Assembly (NCBI GenBank): GCA_014529385.2
Contig: CM043944.1
Coordinates: 71,254,884-71,318,883 of the forward strand
DNA: 64,000 nt
Reading direction: 5' to 3'
Source: Adiantum capillus-veneris
Lineage: Eukaryota; Streptophyta; Polypodiopsida; Polypodiales; Pteridaceae
The position numbers and the translations under genes are program-made. Below the pieces are notes generated by a model. That model did not search any database and was not told the origin of the DNA. It saw only the letters and a program-made list of their open reading frames with translations. Below, in pieces: positions 58,560 to 64,000 of the stretch (its first letter is position 1; each line of letters opens with the position of its first letter).

Positions 58560-59480
58560 GGTAAGATGTAAAGTGCCACTCAAGTAGTGGAAAATCCTCT
58601 TGACAGCCTACCAATGCTTAGACCCTGGGCTATGCATAAATCTGCTGACATGTGAGACTATAAACTAAATATCCAGCCTCGTGTTGCATAGATAAATGAG
58701 GCATCCAACAACAATTTGGTAAAGAGTGACATTTGCAGCATCTTTAGCATCATGAAGTCTCAATTTCAAACCTATTTCCATGGGAGTGTCAATAGGTTTG
58801 CAATCTTTAAGTCCAAACTTACATAGCAATGTCTCTATGTAATTTTTTTGACACAAGGCAATACCACCATAACACTGCTTAAACTGTATGCCCAAGTAAT
58901 GATGCAACAGCCCCAAATCTTTCATCTTGAAAGTAGCATTCAAATTAGCCTTACATTTAGTAATATGTCTTTCATTTGGTTCACTGATCATCAAATCCAA
59001 TACATAAAGAACCATGATGAGAAGTACATCACCCGAACACTTTACATACAATGTGATTTCTGTTGGACTGCTATGAAATCCTTGTTTGACCAAATGAGTG
59101 TCAGTCTTCTCATATCAAGCATAAGGAGATTGCTTCAACCCATACAAGGCTTTGCTACATTTTCACACATTATCCTCTTGTCCTTTCTTGACAAAACCGC
59201 AAGGCTGCGTTACATTAACTTCCTCAAATATGTCACCATTCAAGAAAGCAATAACAATGTCTAATTGATGTACATCCCAACCAAAATATACAAAAAGTGG
59301 GAGAAAAAAATTCTTCATAATCTATGCCTTTTTGCTGCACATAGCCTTTTGCAACAAGTCGAGCCTTATGGAGATCAACCTCACCATCCAGCTTGCATTT
59401 CAACTTGTAAACTCATTTTGTACCAATGGCCTTTTTGCCAGGAGGAAAATCACATAAAGTTGATGTGTCATTTTCTATAA
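58560..59480 (-). pseudogene. Copia reverse transcriptase, frameshifted
   Basis: 59093-58665 has MVKQGFHSSPTEITLYV, FKMKDLGLLHHYLGIQ and YQIVVGCLIYLCNTRLDI. The catalytic block reads LYVLDLMIS, so the first aspartate of YVDD is lost. The upstream half (to about 59480) is recognisable only in pieces because of frameshifts and stops. Confidence 0.8.
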
Positions 59481-59734
59481 GTGCACCATATTCTGATTAC
59501 ATGGCAGCCATCCAATTTTCTCAATTCTGTGCTTCATCAAAAGATAGAGGTTTCTCAACATCATGTAGGCTAGACACAGCCAAAGAATAACAATCTGATG
59601 AATAAGATGCATGGCGAGAACGTGAATGAGTACGACTAGACAAAGGTGTATCCAATTTACTGTCACGCAAAGTATGCACTAGCCATTTTGGCATACCTCT
59701 AGCCTGCTCAGTTTCAGCCCTTTCCTCATCAATT

Positions 59735-59825
59735 ACATCAAGTACATCAAGTACATCATGTACATCATGTACATCTGCTTAGTTTCAGCCCTTTCATCAT
59801 CAAGTACATCATGTACATCTGCATC
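59735..59825. repeat. Short tandem repeat (ACATCAAGTACATCATGT-type)
   Basis: A degenerate 9-15 bp repeat (ACATCAAGT, ACATCATGT) and a second copy of GCTTAGTTTCAGCCCTTTC lie just before the 200-bp triplication. Confidence 0.8.
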
Positions 59826-59830
59826 AATAA

Positions 59831-60430
59831 TAGGCTGATTTGTAACATTTTTAGAAACCCCCATAGGCTGTACATTTACGTCATTGGAACTTACATTTGT
59901 ATTTCCACCACTAAAAAGAGGCCACAAAGTGTCATAAATGTCCTATGAGCTTACATTATTGTCTCTAGTACATGACAGCAAAGGCTGAACAGTCTTCCAC
60001 AAACACAACATCCTATGAAACCAGAATACATAGGCTGATTTGTAACATTTTTAGAAACCCCCATAGGCTGTACATTTACGTCATTGGAACTTACATTTGT
60101 ATTTCCACCACTAAAAAGAGGCCACAAAGTGTCATAAATGTCCTATGAGCTTACATTATTGTCTCTAGTACATGACAGCAAAGGCTGAACAGTCTTCCAC
60201 AAACACAACATCCTATGAAACCAGAATACATAGGCTGATTTGTAACATTTTTAGAAACCCCCATAGGCTGTACATTTACGTCATTGGAACTTACATTTGT
60301 ATTTCCACCACTAAAAAGAGGCCACAAAGTGTCATAAATGTCCTATGAGCTTACATTATTGTCTCTAGTACATGACAGCAAAGACTGAACAGTCTTCCAC
60401 AAACACAACATCCTATGAAACCAGAATACG
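59831..60430. repeat. Nearly identical 200-bp triplication inside the copia element
   Basis: Copies 59831-60030, 60031-60230 and 60231-60430 are identical by eye except for one base (AAGGCTG versus AAGACTG) and the last base or two. The unit covers the linker between integrase and reverse transcriptase; 200 is not a multiple of three, so it shifts the frame. Confidence 0.97.
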
Positions 60431-61230
60431 CTTTGTTTGTGGATGATACAACCTGTAACCTTTGCTTTCAGCACTATAACCAACAAAAATACAGTTGACA
60501 GCCTTATCATCCAATTTTTTGCGTTGTGTGTGTAGCACCAAAGCATATGCCAAACAACCAAAAACACACATGTGCTCAATAGAAGGCTTTCTATCATGTG
60601 ATGCTTCATATGGAGTAATAGACTACAAAGATTTCGTAGGACACCTGTTTAGTACATAAGTGGCACACATGATGGCCTCAAACCAAAAAGAATGTGACAA
60701 AGCTTGACTTTTGACCATACATCGTGTCGTTTTAGTAAGTGACCTATTTTTCCACTCAGAAAACACCATTTTGTTGAGGTGTATAAGGCACTGTATATTG
60801 GTGTTTTATCCCATGACTAGCCAAAAATGCATGAAATTCATGAGACATAGACTCCCCCCCTCGATCGGAATGGAGGGTGCCCATAGTACATTTCGAGACA
60901 TTTATAGCCAAAAATTGTTTGAAGCACATAAAAACTTCGGACTTCTCTTTAAGCGGAAATACCCATGCATGCCTAGAGTAATCGTCAATGAAAGTCATGA
61001 AGTAAAGGTAATTTTCAAGGATGGACTTTCCATGGGCCCACAAACATCACTAGGCACAAGATGCAACTTGCATGTGGCCCTAACTGAACCATCCTTTCGA
61101 AACTTAGAACACTGCATTTTACCCAAAATACAGCCTTCACAAAAATGTTTGACAGGTGCTTCAAGAGGCGGCAAAGAAGCAACCATATCATATTTCTACA
61201 AACGCGAAAAACTGGCAAAATTCAGATGCC
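60431..61230 (-). pseudogene. Copia integrase
   Basis: 61186-60995 has PVKHFCEGCILGKMQCSKF (zinc-binding end) and LHLVPSDVCGPMES (first Asp). 61043-60756 has YFMTFIDDYSRHAWVFPLKEK, TLHSDRGGE (second Asp) and YTPQQNGVF (the region of the catalytic Glu). The remainder to about 60430 is in pieces. Stops and a frameshift near 61000 break it. Confidence 0.85.
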
Positions 61231-61289
61231 CAAAACGTGCATGCCATAGTTTTGCATCTGAAATAGCCCTTGAATTTGCAACTGCATTT

Positions 61290-61860
61290 GCAAAATTTTA
61301 TCCACACTTGTCATACAAAGTGATCTTATACATTCCACTACACAAAAGGCCAGATGCAACAACTTCATCAACAAAACTAAGATCATGAACTGTACATCTT
61401 TCATCTACAAATTTGACTACAAGTCCAAGTCTAGTAAGTGCAGATATAGACAAGAGATTCTTCTTCATCCCAGGTACATAAAGTGCATCAACAAGTGTGA
61501 AGGAACTGCCATTTGCAGCAGTAAGCACAATCTTTCCAACTCTCTAAACCAGATAAGAGGCATTGTTGGCACAAGTGGCTGAGTTTCCATGAGGTATAGA
61601 CTTGAGAGAGGTGAACAATTCACGATGTGAGGTAATGTTCTTTGTAGCACCACTATTGAAATACCACACAACTGACATGCATGCATCATGGACAACAGGA
61701 TTGTAAGTGCACTCTGCACTAAAATCCCATTCTACATCAACATCAGCATCACAATATCCTTTCACAGAAGACTCAACAATGGCTACATTTGTAGTGGAAC
61801 CAACATTTGCAATGGGACCACCCTCTTTCTTCTTAGCCTCTTTGGCCTTCAACTTAGGAC
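61290..61860 (-). pseudogene. Copia protease region
   Basis: 61852-61544 carries WYFNSGATKNIT. The active-site Asp of D-S-G-A has become Asn, so the protease would be inactive even in frame. 61528-61298 continues with LVDALYVPGMKKNLLSISAL, typical of the segment after copia protease. Confidence 0.82.
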
Positions 61861-62720
61861 ACTACTTGATCAAGTGATCATTAGCTTTACAATAATGGCA
61901 ATGCATCTTCTTTTTTCCCTTATCACCAGAATTTCCAAACAAATTGCTGCCATCAGAAGCATTAGGAACAGGTGATTTTCTACTCGCAAAAGAACCATAA
62001 GAAGTGGTTGCATTGTTCTTACCACCCTTTCTTTGAGTGGCAATAAAAGCCTATCCAGCTGCACGCTTTCTAGTCCTATTTTTTTGGAAAGTGACTCTTG
62101 CAACAACAATGTGCATAATGCATCAAACTTGACAACTTCAGGATTTCCTTGGATCATAAGTCTCCAAGTACTAGCAAAAGTCTGGTAAGAATCTGGTAAG
62201 TCATCAAGAACAGTCTGCACAAGGGAGCTGTTTGAAATGACTTCATCTGCAGAAATAAGTTTCTCATTGATATCCTTGACACCAACAAGGAAAGTGTCCA
62301 TATCATCTTCCTCATGCATAATCTTTGACTCCAACTCTTTACGCAACAATGTAATTTTTGCCTCATTGCGGCTTCCATAAAGACCAACCAGAATATCCCA
62401 AGCCTGTTTTGAAGATTTCATAGAGGAGTAATGGTGCACTTCAAAGACAACGCAAAAAATGCATGAGCCTACGCATCCTTTACATCCCAACGAGCTTGTT
62501 CTGTCGTTGGCAAAAAACCTCTAACAGCAGCAGTCCTTGCAGCAAGACCTGCAATATCCTCAACATCGCCTACATCCTTAGAGCCACGATGTACATCAAA
62601 ACCCTGCACAATATTCTAGACACCCTTTGACACAAGAACATGTTGCATCATGTAAGCCCACATAGGGTAATTGTCCCCATCCAATCTGTCCTCAGTAACA
62701 AACATCTTGAACACATCTAT
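61861..62720 (-). pseudogene. Copia gag
   Basis: Starts around 62720-62705 (FVTEDRLDGDNYPMWAYMM), is interrupted near 62620, and continues 62490-61870 with KSSKQAWDILVGLY, ELESKIMHEEDDMDTFL and LDDLPDSYQTF. A CCHC knuckle (CHYCKANDHLIK.C, with a TAG) lies near 61860-61900 in a different frame. Confidence 0.85.
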
Positions 62721-63039
62721 GTTGTTCTCAACATGGTAAATGTTACACTTGATGTGAAAACTACCCAAAAAGAGGATAAACAAAGCAGGAACAACACGTG
62801 CTATATAGCACAAACCATAGAATACTGTAAGGAACCTATTATGCAGAAAATGGCACTAACAAAAATTCTGCACAAAATGATGAAATCGCATGTGCAGTAC
62901 TGCTTGTAGTGGAGAAGGAGGCCGAATTGAGCCTGAAATTTTTGTCGACCTACGAACGCTTGCCAAATCTCACTAAAATCGGAGAAAGTGAGCACGAGTG
63001 TGTTGGAGCTGCTGGGGACTAAGCCCGAGAGGATGCAAC

Positions 63040-63055
63040 TTGCTCTGATATCAAG
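63040..63055 (-). promoter_or_regulatory. Primer-binding site of the decayed copia element
   Basis: Minus strand CTTGATATCAGAGCAA adjoins the LTR at 63056; TGATATCAGAGCAA is one base from the tRNA-iMet form TGGTATCAGAGCAA. Confidence 0.75.

Positions 63056-64000
<945 letters not shown>

Overview
The window looks like intergenic DNA from a large, transposon-rich land-plant nuclear genome. The evidence is nested Ty1/copia and Ty3/gypsy LTR retrotransposons with tRNA-iMet-type primer sites, a gypsy element with a second (plant Tat-type) RNase H, a CACTA-like DUF4218 fragment, a Penelope-like reverse transcriptase, GT-AG introns and very long (CA)n/(CT)n/(AT)n tracts. Lineage cannot be fixed by eye; a seed-free plant or a gymnosperm would fit. 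I see no intact conventional host gene, no rRNA, no confident tRNA and no CRISPR array.

Layout. 0-16.7 kb: LTR fragments, a probable ~2.3 kb LTR ending at 7417 with a 209-bp tandem duplication of its tail, three decayed gypsy gag/pol remnants on the minus strand (7.7-10.6, 11.4-12.0 and 14.0-15.2 kb) and a 1.2 kb minisatellite (12.7-13.9 kb). 16.8-35.8 kb: one Tat-type gypsy element with ~2.4 kb LTRs. Its 5' LTR is split by a young copia element (18479-24042, target duplication GTCAC), and its gag is split by a 2.5 kb solo LTR (25837-28367, target duplication ACCA). The uninterrupted 3' LTR preserves the empty site of the copia insertion. 36-38.5 kb: the 5' end of another minus-strand LTR element, whose LTR is an inverted relative of 880-1778.

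38.7-48.4 kb is the unusual part: several decayed, intron-containing genes of unknown family. One minus-strand exon (42409-42750) encodes a histone H3 fold that aligns without gaps to canonical H3 over about 91 residues but carries three in-frame stops. Hairpin-forming repeats (a 106-bp tandem array, a pair of larger hairpins, and a 344-bp tandem duplication with a similar core) lie in and around these genes. A probable transposase-like gene converges on the last plus-strand gene with about 50 bp between stop codons. The segment may be the remains of a multi-gene mobile element; that is inference.

48.4-54.0 kb: a dead Penelope-like element between two ~820-bp direct repeats, each with a TATA-like box and a short ORF start. 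54.4-64 kb: a CACTA fragment, a copia gag split by a 1.6 kb solo LTR (55279-56903), and a decayed copia element (57776-63283) inserted into a (GA)n tract and carrying a nearly identical 200-bp triplication.

Four different long LTRs share an architecture: a TATA box followed by a GGCC-like block, and 600-800 bp later a CCTAG...CTAGG hairpin followed by GGTGC. This suggests one diversified lineage has repeatedly colonised the locus and left solo LTRs.
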